DNA of 64,000 bases from Hormiphora californensis (Eukaryota > Ctenophora > Tentaculata > Cydippida > Pleurobrachiidae). The stretch lies in assembly GCA_020137815.1 (NCBI GenBank), contig CM035356.1, positions 2,622,535 to 2,686,534 on the forward strand, in the 5' to 3' direction. The position numbers were made by a program, and so were the translations under genes. The notes beneath the pieces were generated by a model. The model searched no databases and was not told the DNA's origin. It saw nothing but the letters and a program-made list of their open reading frames with translations. Shown in pieces: positions 1 to 9,761 of the stretch (position 1 is the stretch's first letter; every line of letters begins with the position of its first letter).

Positions 1-1549
1 CTGTCACGACTTCTCGGATGAATGCCAGGCCCATTGTCCTGCGTCTAACATGAATATTTATCCCAATGGATTCCTCCGGGGTTCCAGCTACATCATCGGA
101 GGAGTGGCCACCATACTGAATCTCATAACCTTAGCTAGAACTATTTGGGATCTACGGAGACTCAACAAGTTTGAAACGTTAATTAATAAGGCAACCATAT
201 TATTGGTTTGTGTCGGAGACCTCTGCATTAGTTTGTATCTTGTCGGAATATCTGTAGCAGATTTCTACTTTAGAAGAAGAGAAGAATACTGTCAGGAACG
301 GTTCCTCTGGTTAACCTCTATGTACTGTTCTGGGCTGGGACTTCTTGGCACATTCGGCTCTCAGTTGTCCCTCTTTGCTATAACCAATCTGAGTTTTATC
401 AGAGTCTTTAACGCCCAAAGGATGGTAAGGAGAGGGCTTAAATCTGCTAAATCAATTTCAAAACTGGTAATCATGATAACAACTCCAATAACTTTTAGCA
501 TCATAGTCGCAGTTACACCCGATCTTGCGATCTTTGAAGATTACTTTGTCAATGGTCTTTACTATGACAAATCGCCTCTATTTGTTGGCCCTATTGACAA
601 GGAAGGGTTCTATGCAGCATTCAATGCTCGGTCCCCTGGGACTGCTACCAAGTCAACCTGGAGAGTTATTCGATCATTGGTGGAGGACATGTTTACATCT
701 GATCACGGAGGTAACACCAAACTCTATACAGGACCGATTGTTTTGTATTTTTGATACTTTTAATCTTTCCTCATCACGTTTCTATCAAGTTTAAATATTT
801 TCAACTCGAAATCTTTTTCAGGTGTTCCCCACAAGACCATTGGATTCTATGGAAATGACGGAACCTGTGTATTCAAGTATTTGGTGACTCGAGACGATCC
901 GCAGTGGATCTTTTCTATTTCGATTGTTACAATCAACTTCCTCTGCTTTATCTTCGTGGCCTCAAGCTACGTGATCCTTGCAATAAGAACAGGGAGATCT
1001 GCTCGAGGGGCGGGTAACGCCCATGCAGATAGAAATCAGCGGACATTGCAACGGAAAGTTACTGCTATCATCGCCACCGACTTTCTCTGTTGGGTGCCTC
1101 TCTCTGTTGTGTCCTTCCTACATTTGGGAGAAGTCATCCAGGCTACGTCGTGGTATGCATACTTCTCAATCTTAATCATACCAATAAACTCTGTGATTAA
1201 TCCTCTCCTTTACGACTCCCTTATTTTTGAATACCTGGTCCAAAAACCGATAGATATGGCTAATCGGGTCTTTAAAAAGGGATTTTCAAGACTTTCCGAG
1301 GTTTTCCGTTCAATCAATTGGAGGAAGAACAATGTGGAGCCGCAAACAGTTCAAAGCCCAGAAGAGATGCCAGAGGAAGATCCACAAGCCCAGGAAGATG
1401 ATCTAGATGTCCAGGAACCAGAGATATTGGTTGATAAGAGAGATTCGGCTGACGAAATCGTTGAAAGTTTTGAACTGACACAGAAAAGTGGACTTGGATA
1501 TAATGACTTTACACAAGGTGAAACCACTGAAAGTGCCTTTACAAAATAG
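1..1549 (+). CDS. Class A (LGR/GRL101-like) GPCR, 3' part, 2 exons in window
   Basis: The gene runs in from the left edge. Exon 1 (1-710) opens in frame with a Cys-rich juxtamembrane stretch (C-HDFSDEC-C) and then TM1-TM4. The exon ends GGAG|GTAACA in phase 1, and exon 2 (822-1549, after TTTTTCAG) completes the codon and gives TM5-TM7. TM7 carries the NPLLYD form of the NPxxY motif. SFIRVF sits where the D/ERY Arg is expected. A Cys in TM3 and one in the second outer loop (GTCVF) could form the usual disulphide. The tail is acidic (EEMPEEDPQ). The Cys-rich hinge before TM1 and the long tail suggest a leucine-rich-repeat receptor (LGR/GRL101 type), but the ectodomain lies outside the window, so the ligand class is inference. 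Family GPCR is firm; subfamily is not. Confidence 0.8.
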
Positions 1550-2220
1550 GAAAACGAAAATATAGGACTGGATTGTACTGTGTTAAAGGCCTGGATGGAG
1601 CCTACAATGGATACAGAGAGATGATGAGAAAAAAGAAGAAAACATTAAAACAATTATTATAATACTGTTGTTAGTTGTACGCTTTTTGGCCCGCTTTTTG
1701 TCGTTGTTTTTAATGTATGATTGATTATGTTGTACAAACTGAGCGTTTTCCTAGACTCCCAGTTCCCACGGTTCCCACACCATTTGATCTACCTGCATTC
1801 TTTTCCCCTTGCCAAATAATCAATTTAAAATTTGCCAACAGCTGAAACTAATAAACGGAAATCCATGTTTCTTATTTCAACTAATATATAATATGTATTT
1901 CCTATATATTCCAATGGTTTAGTAAAGACCTTTATGATTAAATGAGACAATTCATTTATATTTCAATTCTCTCTCTCTCTCCCTCTTGATTGCATTATAT
2001 ATCGTAATTACTTACACGGAGACAGTACTCCAGTCGTATATCACGGGGTGCTTCTTCATTATCACTATCGTCTGGCATAGAGGAAGTTTATAGAAGTTGT
2101 AATTTACGGAATTGGGTTTAGAAAATACTAGTTCATATATCTTAAAGAAGCTGAAATAAATAAACATAATCTAATAATTCTACATAACAAAAGAACAGAA
2201 AGAACACACTTTAACAACAA
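1550..2220. other. Intergenic gap between convergent GPCR and UROS 3' ends
   Basis: It lies between the stop codons of two convergent genes. AATAAA occurs near 1850 on the plus strand, a plausible polyA signal for the GPCR. A short CT tract sits near 1970-1985. I see no coding exon. Confidence 0.6.
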
Positions 2221-2934
2221 TCAACCCATCATTTTCTGAAGAATATTAACCAGCCCCTCAGGAGTGGGATTCTCACACACACCAATCTTTTTATCTTCCC
2301 CAAAATGTGACCTAACAGCTTTCGCCGTGCTTGGTCCAAATGCAACAAAAACCGCAGACTCAATTAGATCAGAATGAAGATGCAATACATTTGCCGTGTA
2401 TTCAACTCCCGAGGGACTGAAAAAGACAATATAATCAAACACCTCCGCTTCTAAAAGATGCGACAATTCTCCGGAAATGTCACCACGAACTGTTACAGCA
2501 TACACTGTTACACACCGACACGAGACATCATTGTCTGAGAGAGTAACAGGAACTGTTTCAAGAGACTTCTCTCCCCTGAAGAAGGTCCATGGTTTTGAGG
2601 AAGGAAAATTGTCAAGTAATTCCTGACAAAGCTCTTTTGCGTTACGTGCAACAGTCACACTCTCCATCGACTCCCATTGCTCCTTCATAAAAGCAGCCGT
2701 TGTAGGGCCAACGACACCAACGTCCACACCATTCAGATCGATCCCCTGCTCGATCAGATACTGAACTGAGTGTTTACTGGTACAAATAACTCCCTCTCCT
2801 GGTGATAAGATAGGAGGTATGACAAGAGGGAGAGTCCGAGTTTCTAGGACGGCTAGGGACCTGGACGTGAATCCGACCTCACAGAGTGCAGTTTCATATC
2901 TGTCGTCCTGGTCACGGAGTAACAAACAGTTCAT
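2221..2934 (-). CDS. UROS: Uroporphyrinogen-III synthase
   Basis: A single-exon ORF of 237 residues, close to the usual 250-265 for the family. The enzyme closes and inverts ring D of hydroxymethylbilane to give uroporphyrinogen III, the fourth step of haem synthesis, in the cytosol. Signature stretches are visible: an N-terminal LLLRDQDD segment, ICTSKHSVQYL (the first-domain T/SS loop), VGVVGPTTAAF, a central FFRGEKSLETVP, YAVTVRGD, the FFSPSGVEY loop with its conserved SPSG, and FVAFGPSTAKAV near the end. Together these match the two-lobed HemD fold in order. On the coding strand a CTTACAG motif lies about 17 bases before the ATG, so a 5' UTR exon or trans-splice acceptor is possible. It converges on the GPCR to its left. 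No frameshift is seen. Confidence 0.88.
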   Translation of the reverse strand: MNCLLLRDQDDRYETALCEVGFTSRSLAVLETRTLPLVIPPILSPGEGVICTSKHSVQYLIEQGIDLNGVDVGVVGPTTAAFMKEQWESMESVTVARNAKELCQELLDNFPSSKPWTFFRGEKSLETVPVTLSDNDVSCRCVTVYAVTVRGDISGELSHLLEAEVFDYIVFFSPSGVEYTANVLHLHSDLIESAVFVAFGPSTAKAVRSHFGEDKKIGVCENPTPEGLVNILQKMMG

Positions 2935-4130
2935 AACACAACCCCCTACTGTAAGGAGAATTCATGAGAAGAAACAATGCAGAATCAGGCAGGTAGTGGG
3001 TCACGGTTTTTAGAGTAAAATTTTGGACGTTTTGCGCCATAGCCCAAAAATCCGCTATTTCTTTGGCAATTCATAAACTTTGAAGCTCGTTTTGGAGAAA
3101 TTATTTGGCCCTTAGCATGCAGATTATTATTGGGGTTAAACGGCCAATAGAAATTCGAATTTCTAAAAAAACAAAAATTTGTTTTGCTGGGACATGCGGG
3201 ACGCCGTTAGTCGTTACGATCTGGGTGTTTGCTGAATGCTGGCCTGTTTACAGGTGCACACTGCCAAAAAGTACCCTGCACTAAAATGGCTCTGACCGCG
3301 AAACCACTCAACCGTTTTGGCTAATCCAAAGTTTATCTGGTAGGAAATGTCAAGGCCTAACCCCAACCCAAACCGTGAGTGCTGAGTCAGCACTGCTGAG
3401 TGCTGACACTCCTGAATGCTGACACTCCTGAGTGCTGAGACTCCTGAGTGCTGACACTCCAACCACCTTGGCAAACGCTGCTGGACAGCCGACAGCGTGG
3501 GATAAGGCAGCACTTTTCGGGCGCGATTATAATCTGGGTGCCTTGCAGCGTGTTTACAGGTGCGCGCTACCAAAAAGAGTACACTTTTATTTCCTAGACC
3601 GACTTTTTTCAAACGGCTATAGCCACGCAACCACATGGCCGATTTGAGTAAACTAAACGGTATCTGATAGAGAATCGATAGCCCTAACCGATAACCCCAA
3701 ACAAAACCCTAACCCGACCCTAACAACAACCCTAACCCGTCTCGACCACCAAAATCGATGAATTGTTAGCAATGGAAGGCACCCAGATTTTAAGGGCGCC
3801 GTTACGATCTGGGTGTTTGGAGGCCTGTTTACAGGTGCGCGCTGCCAAAAAAGTTGATTCACTAAAAAAAAACTTGAAACTTGAAACTTGAAAAATAATT
3901 AAGGCTATCAACAAAACATGACCACCTCTCAAGAACACACATTTAAAACTGACTTTATTTTACAGTACAAAAGTTCGATTATTAGTTTAATAAAATTAAA
4001 TTAAAAACTTAAACGCAATTCATTTTAACAAAATCTACGCCCAACACTCTCGTCTCTTCTTTCTTCAGGTGGCCGGAGTTTCGCGGACGCACCCTCTTCG
4101 ATGTAGCGTAGGCATTAATGTAACATTATA
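2935..4130. repeat. Repeat-rich intergenic region with three degenerate copies of a roughly 60-bp module
   Basis: A module with the core ATCTGGGTG, then GTGTTTACAGGTGC or CTGTTTACAGGTGC, then CCAAAAA appears near 3218-3272, 3530-3577 and 3796-3850, about 280-310 bp apart. The right part also holds CCCTAACCC-rich stretches. Short open frames here overlap in several frames and look like repeat noise. No gene is seen. Confidence 0.55.
3377..3462. repeat. Short minisatellite of CTGA(G/A)TGCTGACACTC units
   Basis: About four to five imperfect units of roughly 19 bp, varying in one or two bases, inside the repeat region. Confidence 0.7.
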
Positions 4131-4213
4131 AAGATAATGAAACAAGCGAGCAAGCTCGTGCCCATTGACCACACCACAGTGCCTAAGCACCAAGATTTAG
4201 TGTCACTCACATT

Positions 4214-5368
4214 TCACAATGCCCATACAGTTCTATCGAATTTCCATCGACCTCCCATGGTCCAATCCAACACTGAGTTGTTATTCGCCCGCACATACCC
4301 AGGTGTTGGTGGCTCATCTGGAATTTGGGCCAGAAAAGCGCCTAGCTCGGACTTAAATTTCTCCATCTCAGTCTGATCTCGGACCGGTTTAGGTAGGCAG
4401 TTCCATAGCTTAGGACCTCTGGTGGAAAAGGAGCGATCGTACAATGACTGGATTTTAGCAGACTTGGAAACAGGCGGAGCGGGTACCCTAGCCTTAAATC
4501 CGCAACGACCGGTATCTTCAATTATGATCCCAATGTCATTTGGTACTAAACTCATCCTTAGCTTGAACATATAGATCATGAAATAACGTTCGTGGCGTCG
4601 CTGAATGGACATGAGATGCAAGTCCTTGAGTCTCTCCCAGTAGTTCAGTTCTCCCATGTTTGAAATACGGGAGGTAAATGTTCGTTGTACCGACTCAACG
4701 AGCTGTATCTGGCCAATAGCTACTGGCGCCCATAGTGGGCTGCAATAGTCGAGTATTGATCGTATGAGTGATTTGTACAGGGTAAGCATGACTGTTCTGT
4801 CACGACTTTTAAAGACGCTGAGTGTCCATCCACACGTCTGCCGAGCCCTGGATACAGTTCTTCCTATGTGCTCCGACCACGTCATTCCAGCATCTACAAT
4901 AACACCGAGGTCTCTAACCCATGGAGATGCTTCCAGGGTATGCCCGCTAGTTGTGTATGTAGATAGTTCAGCAAAGAACGGGAGCTGTTGCAGGAAGGAG
5001 TCTACCCTGATACGATGAGTGATCAGTTCATATTTCTTCTCATTCAAAAGCATATTGTTAGACTCGGCCCACTGTGTTACAGCCGTTAGGTCTTCTTGTA
5101 AGAGAAGGCAGTCTGCTACTGTTGATATTCTCTTCCCCAGCCGCGTATCATCAGCAAACAGGCTGACAATGGAGTGTTTCACACAGTCTGGTAGGTCGTT
5201 CACAAAAATGAGAAATAGTAACGGCCCCAGGACAGTTCCTTGCGGGACTCCACTGATGATGATTCTGACACCGGATTTTGTGCCAGAAACTACAACTGTC
5301 TGTGTCCGATCAGTCAGAAATGATTCGATCCACTTACAGACTCCCTCAGTGGCTCTATGGCGGTGCAT
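4214..5368 (-). pseudogene. 5'-truncated non-LTR retrotransposon: RT C-terminal part
   Basis: The 384-residue open frame begins inside reverse transcriptase. It has the SGVPQGTVLGPLLFLIFVND block, the catalytic FADD box (SLFADDTRL) and the post-RT thumb/C-terminal region with NYWERLKDLHL and QRRHERYF, ending NNNSVLDW. Endonuclease and RT motifs upstream of the PQG block are missing, as expected for a 5'-truncated insertion. The same end signature (NNNSxLxW) occurs in the full copy at 9762-13175 and the fragment at 50448-51047, so these belong to one CR1/L2-like superfamily. The truncation point coincides with an A-rich stretch at about 5385-5460. Confidence 0.85.
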
Positions 5369-5635
5369 GAGTGCACGATGAAATTTTCAACAAAAAAAGA
5401 AAAAAATTAAAAAGAAAAAAAGAAAAATCTTAAAAAAATGAAAAAACGATTTTTAAAAATTTTGTGTGCACTCATGCGCCACGTGAACGGCTCAAAAGTG
5501 CACGGTAAAAAAATTGTTCCATTTTTTTGACAAATGTTCATTTGCCTCAAATGTTGTTTTTAGACGTCATCCCACCGTCCGCCAAGCTTGCCACGTCGTC
5601 TAGACCGAGGCTGTACCTGTCTAGACGTGTTTTAC

Positions 5636-5746
5636 CCCAGATGGGCTTGAGATGGAGTCAGATGGGCTTGAGACGGGTTGAAATGGGCTTGAAATTGGCT
5701 CGAAACGGGCTCGAAACAGGCTTGAGATGGGCTTGAGACGGGCTAC
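5636..5746. repeat. Minisatellite of GATGGGCTTGAGA-type units
   Basis: Seven or eight imperfect 14-16 bp units (variants GACGGG, AATGGG, AACGGG followed by CTTGA or CTCGA), directly left of the TIR element that starts at about 5745. Confidence 0.75.
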
Positions 5747-6445
5747 GGGGGGTGCGACATGTTAATTTTGTTAACTTTGTTAATATTAACATCGAGAAAA
5801 CAGGTGATTTATTAACAAAATTAACAAAAAATTAACAAACGTTAACAAATGCCATTTTGATTACTCGTTCGTTACGTTGCAGTTCGTTTCACTTTTGCTT
5901 GTCTCAGACACCAATAAGGGCTCTTCCTCTCACTAAAATGCAACTTAAATCCGTCTCAAATACCCATTTCTAGCACACATGAACTCCCAGTTACCACTGA
6001 ACTGTCTCTCGGGCCTGGCCTAGTCTCATCACTAAATTACAGCTACATTCTTGGCCAATATTACCCACCGCCCCACCCCCACCCGCCCTCCCCCACCCAC
6101 CTCTCCCAATATAGCGGACATTGCTATACACCACACTACAGAGACAATCCTTGTGTTTTGGTGCACTAAGTCGCTTATCGCGTGTAACAACTAACAAATG
6201 TTCTTATCTGTCCCATCCGCATAGTATTCTAGAACATTTTACAGTATATTGGTGCTACATTCAGTCCTACCCCTTATCTGTGTTCAATCGTTTTTGTTTA
6301 TCTTCATCTCCGATCCACTGGAAATGCATATACCTCTCATCTCATCATCAACAACATCACGGTACCAATCATCCATCAAAATTCTGTAATATCAATGATG
6401 AGATCTTGTTCAGGATTAAATAGGGAGGAAAATTAGAAAAATATC

Positions 6446-6518
6446 TGGCGAGGGCCGGGCTCGAACCGACAACCTCTGGGTTTCGCGTCCATTGCTCTAC
6501 CTTTTGAGCTACCCCGCC
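6446..6518 (-). tRNA. tRNA-like sequence (left arm), probably a tRNA pseudogene or SINE head
   Basis: It folds into a 73-nt cloverleaf with a 7-bp acceptor stem (one G-T pair), a 4-bp D stem, a 5-bp T stem with loop TTCGAGC, a 5-nt variable region and discriminator A. Box A (TAGCTCAAAAGG) and box B (GGTTCGAGCCC) fit RNA polymerase III promoters. The anticodon arm is poor: only three of five pairs, and G instead of U at position 33. Nominal anticodon positions read CGA (Ser), but there is no long variable arm as in Ser tRNAs. I therefore doubt that it is a working tRNA. Confidence 0.45.
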
Positions 6519-6685
6519 GACAATTTAACTACATTTCCTCGCTCTATATCCTGAACATTGCCCTTAGCTATTGCAGCATCACATATCGGAACAAGATTTT
6601 TAATAAATCTTGTTCCGATATGTGATGCTGCAATAGCTAAGGGCAATGTTCAGGATATAGAGCGAGGAAATGTAGTTAAATTGTC

Positions 6686-6758
6686 GGCGGGGTAGCTCAA
6701 AAGGTAGAGCAATGGACGCGAAACCCAGAGGTTGTCGGTTCGAGCCCGGCCCTCGCCA
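6686..6758 (+). tRNA. tRNA-like sequence (right arm), inverted twin of 6446-6518
   Basis: It is identical to the left-arm copy in reverse orientation, with the same intact acceptor, D and T arms, the same box A and box B, and the same weak anticodon arm lacking U33. The two copies would be transcribed away from the centre. It is probably a tRNA pseudogene or the head of a SINE carried by the palindrome. Confidence 0.45.
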
Positions 6759-7058
6759 GATATTTTTCTAATTTTCCTCCCTATTTAATCCTGAACAAGA
6801 TCTCATCATTGATATTTAACCAATCCATTCTTCCACAACCGTGATCTGCCCGCTGTATGTTTCCCCTTCACTGTTGTACAGTAGGGCGTGTATGTGTGAG
6901 AGAGAAAGTGAGATTAGCAGCCAGAGAAGATATTAAAAATCTTGTTCCGAAAATTCTGTAAGTTCACCTGTCCGTATTGTCTGTTCACAGATTGTGTAAA
7001 GTTTATATTGTGAATGTAATTTACTATTCAAAACACGGTAAACATCGGGATTCCAGAC

Positions 7059-7208
7059 CCAAACTCAAGAAATTCTCAAAGGCAAAACGTTACCTGGTTC
7101 CAGACCAAACTAAACTCAAGACACTCTCAAAGGCAAAACGTTACCTTGATCCAGACTAAACCAAACTCAAGACTCTCTCAAAGGCAAAACGTTACCTTGT
7201 TCCAGACT
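7059..7208. repeat. Tandem repeat, about 53 bp x 3
   Basis: Units share TCTCAAAGGCAAAACGTTACC followed by TGGTTCCAGAC-type ends and AAACTCAAGA. An in-frame open stretch through it is a by-product of the repeat. Confidence 0.85.
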
Positions 7209-8167
7209 CAGAAGCTGACAGGACATAAAGCTTGCGTGAGAGTGCCCGAATACAGACCACAAACAGTTAGAATATCAGAGAAATTTTGTTTGATTTTGGT
7301 GTAATTTTGAGCGTGATATTTTAGCTACTATCTTTCATACAGACCACAGACTTTATGACAGGTTGCAACACCGTTCTGTCGTGCGGCAGAGTTTGGTACG
7401 CTATAACCTAGAGCCACACACACACACACACACACAAATGCCATTTATGCCATCTAAATCACCTTTAGCGCGTGTTTTTGGTATTTAACACTTGTTCTGC
7501 GAGCAAAGTTGTTCCTTTTGCACGATTTGCACACTCCTACTAACCTCTACTACGGCTTTTCTACAGCGATTTGTTCCATTGTGTAAATTTTAATAAAAAC
7601 TAGCCAAACTAAACCGCAATTGAAGTCAATTGACCCTAATCCACCTTTTTTAAACCCTAAAAACTAATTGAGACTCATGAATTTACCATAAAACAAAAAT
7701 ATCCCAAAAATCAATTTTTCTAAAAAAAACACAAGGATTTGTAGCGAAGCAAATTTTCAATTTTTGACCAAAAAATTGATTTTGGAAATATTTTGTTTCT
7801 TTTTCCGACAGAAACGTTGTACATCATCTTCTTTCGTTCAAAGAATCGATTATCGATGAAAAAATCACGTTAAAGTGAGATTTTATACGCTAAATTGAAA
7901 TATTTGTAAATTTTGGATTTTATCGATTTTGAGCCAAAAAACATGTATGTCGGACTTTGGTTATCGGAAGAGGCCTTGTTTGGGTATGTATGTGTTAGAA
8001 AAGTCATTAAACTATAAAATTAAACCAGTTAAAGTCGTAATATCAACCAATAAGAACAGTTTTTGCTGATTTGTTAATTTTGTTAATTTTGTTAATTAAC
8101 GTTAATTAACAAAATCGAAAAAAAGAGGTGATTTATTAACAATTAACATGTCGCCCCCCCCCCCCCA

Positions 8168-9700
8168 AAGCAATTGAGGACGAGAAAGCTAAGCCAGGTG
8201 ACAGGGTGGCAATCAAGTTAAGAACATGAATCATGCTGCCGATCCCAAGGAACCGAAACAAAACCCCACTACACCACCCTCCACACCTAACTGCAACCAC
8301 ACAACACCTAACACCAAGAGAACCAGAACAGCGGAAAGAGACCTTCCGTCCACTAAGATGGTAACCGTGGACACTCGCCAGAAACCGAGACTCAGATCGA
8401 ACTCAACAGCAGTAGACCTGACACCGTTTCGGGGCTTTAATTCGGTGCTGGTACTAAGAGTGGCGCCCCGGCAATCTCGACAATCTGAGACCACCGTTCG
8501 ATCTATACCCAGTTGCCCGGAATAAATTGTCGACTAGGGTCCCTCACTGCCTCCCCACTGACTCCACTACTCCACATTCCTGTACTCCCACTCCTTAGCC
8601 CTCCTGAGCTCCCTACCTCTGAAACCCAGCCTCGCAGCTGCTCTAGTCAGACTATCCGCTACCTGACCTCGAGCCCCAACCTCAACAGGCATGTTGAAAC
8701 ACATCCACCCATTAGGTGGCAATTTATAATTATTTCATAAAATTTATACTCGTGGAAGATTCGTCAAACATAAACACGATTGAACAACACATTCCAACAC
8801 GTCGACGCCCTCATATCACACCTCCTCAGCGCTTATCCCAAAGGGCCTGCTTGGCGCCGGCTGCTTCTTCTCTTTTAGCTCAGCCACCAACTTCCCCCTC
8901 TCCTCTCTCTCCTCGGGTGAACGGACTGGGGGGATGTACAGATCTTTGTACCTATCACACTTCTTCAGACTACTCTTGCATGACAGGACAATATCTCGAA
9001 ATGCTCGGCAAGATTCTCTCGCAAAACTAAGTTTCCCTGGGATCATCGAATACTTACTACTTAGTCCATGGACAACAACATTGCTAGTCCTGTTCTCTAT
9101 AGCACTCGTAATTGCTGTACGAATGCGCTGCAGAGCTAGGAAACTTTCACAACCCTTCTTTAGTACTGAGGAAAAGGTCTTCTTCAGCAGTAGACTGCAC
9201 ACTGCACAGCAGTAATCTCTCTTCTCGAGCAACTGACACTGAGATTCTACCAAGATTTTTGTGCAGAAATTAACTCCTCTTGGCCAATAACCTCCTCTCA
9301 TTCTCTTACCCTTCAATTTACATTTAATTGCTCATTTAATTGCTCAGGCGGTCAAGAACAGGGTAGCACCTCTCCGACAGCAAATGGAGAGCTTTCTCGG
9401 TAAAATCCTCTAGCTCTGGCTTTTTAATACTCTTAATATTGCTCTTGCTAAGGTACTGTAAAGTGTCCCACAACTACCGCGGCCAGCAGTCAAACTTTAA
9501 AAAACATTCCTTCACACGTACCAGCATGATGAAACATAAACAGCTCCTTCAACAGATCAAATAACTCCTTGAACTTTACCACAAACACTCCGGTGAACCT
9601 TTTATCAGTGTACACGATCAAACCGGTCCTTGAAACTGGCAGCAGAATTTATACTCATAGCCGGTGAGCCGGGAAGAGATTGCTCTCATAACAAGGGAGA
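8168..9700. other. Gene-free stretch with a degraded retroelement
   Basis: Apart from the ORF1-like fragment at 8816-9316 I see no gene. The part at 8226-8740 is open in one frame (Pro/Thr-rich) but has no recognisable domain and is C-rich, so I do not call it. Confidence 0.5.
8816..9316 (-). pseudogene. Fragment of a non-LTR retrotransposon ORF1 protein
   Basis: A 166-residue frame resembles the C-terminal half of the ORF1 protein at 29839-30924. Both have IRTAI..A.E.RT.N..V.GL near the middle, and then DLY..YI.P.R..EER.ER..LVA.L.E. The match is interrupted and the start lies in non-homologous sequence, so this is a degraded copy. ORF1 proteins of this type bind the element's RNA. Confidence 0.6.
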
Positions 9701-9761
9701 TTCACAAGCTTTGTAACTTTGTAACTTTGTAATAGAATTCATATATCAACATATAATGGTG

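Larger units (their letters stand above)
6388..6816. repeat. Near-perfect palindrome, about 205-bp arms, each with a tRNA-like sequence
   Basis: The arms are reverse complements around a centre at about 6602 (CAAGATTTTTAATAAATCTTG). Each arm contains a 73-nt tRNA-like sequence, and the outer ends are AATATCAATGATGAG and its inverse. Confidence 0.9.
5745..8167. mobile_element. TIR element A (GGGGGGTGCGACATGTTAA... ends), non-coding
   Basis: The left end reads GGGGGGTGCGACATGTTAAT followed by TTTGTTAAC repeats. The right end is its inverse: a TTAAC-rich stretch, then AACATGTCGC and a C-run. Both ends also share GGTGATTTATTAACAA. About 2.4 kb lies between, with no transposase-like ORF, so it is non-autonomous if mobile. 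Inside are the tRNA-bearing palindrome at 6388-6816 and a 53-bp tandem repeat at 7059-7208. A second member with the same end type is at 41765-43557. No clear target-site duplication is visible for this copy. Confidence 0.6.

Noticed and set aside
3700-3740. CCCTAACCC-like stretch as interstitial telomere
   Set aside because: Only a few irregular units (CCCTAACCCG, CCCTAACAACAA), not a regular hexamer array.
8226-8525. Pro/Thr-rich 99-codon frame as a gene
   Set aside because: No recognisable domain, no splice partners, open on both strands because of composition.
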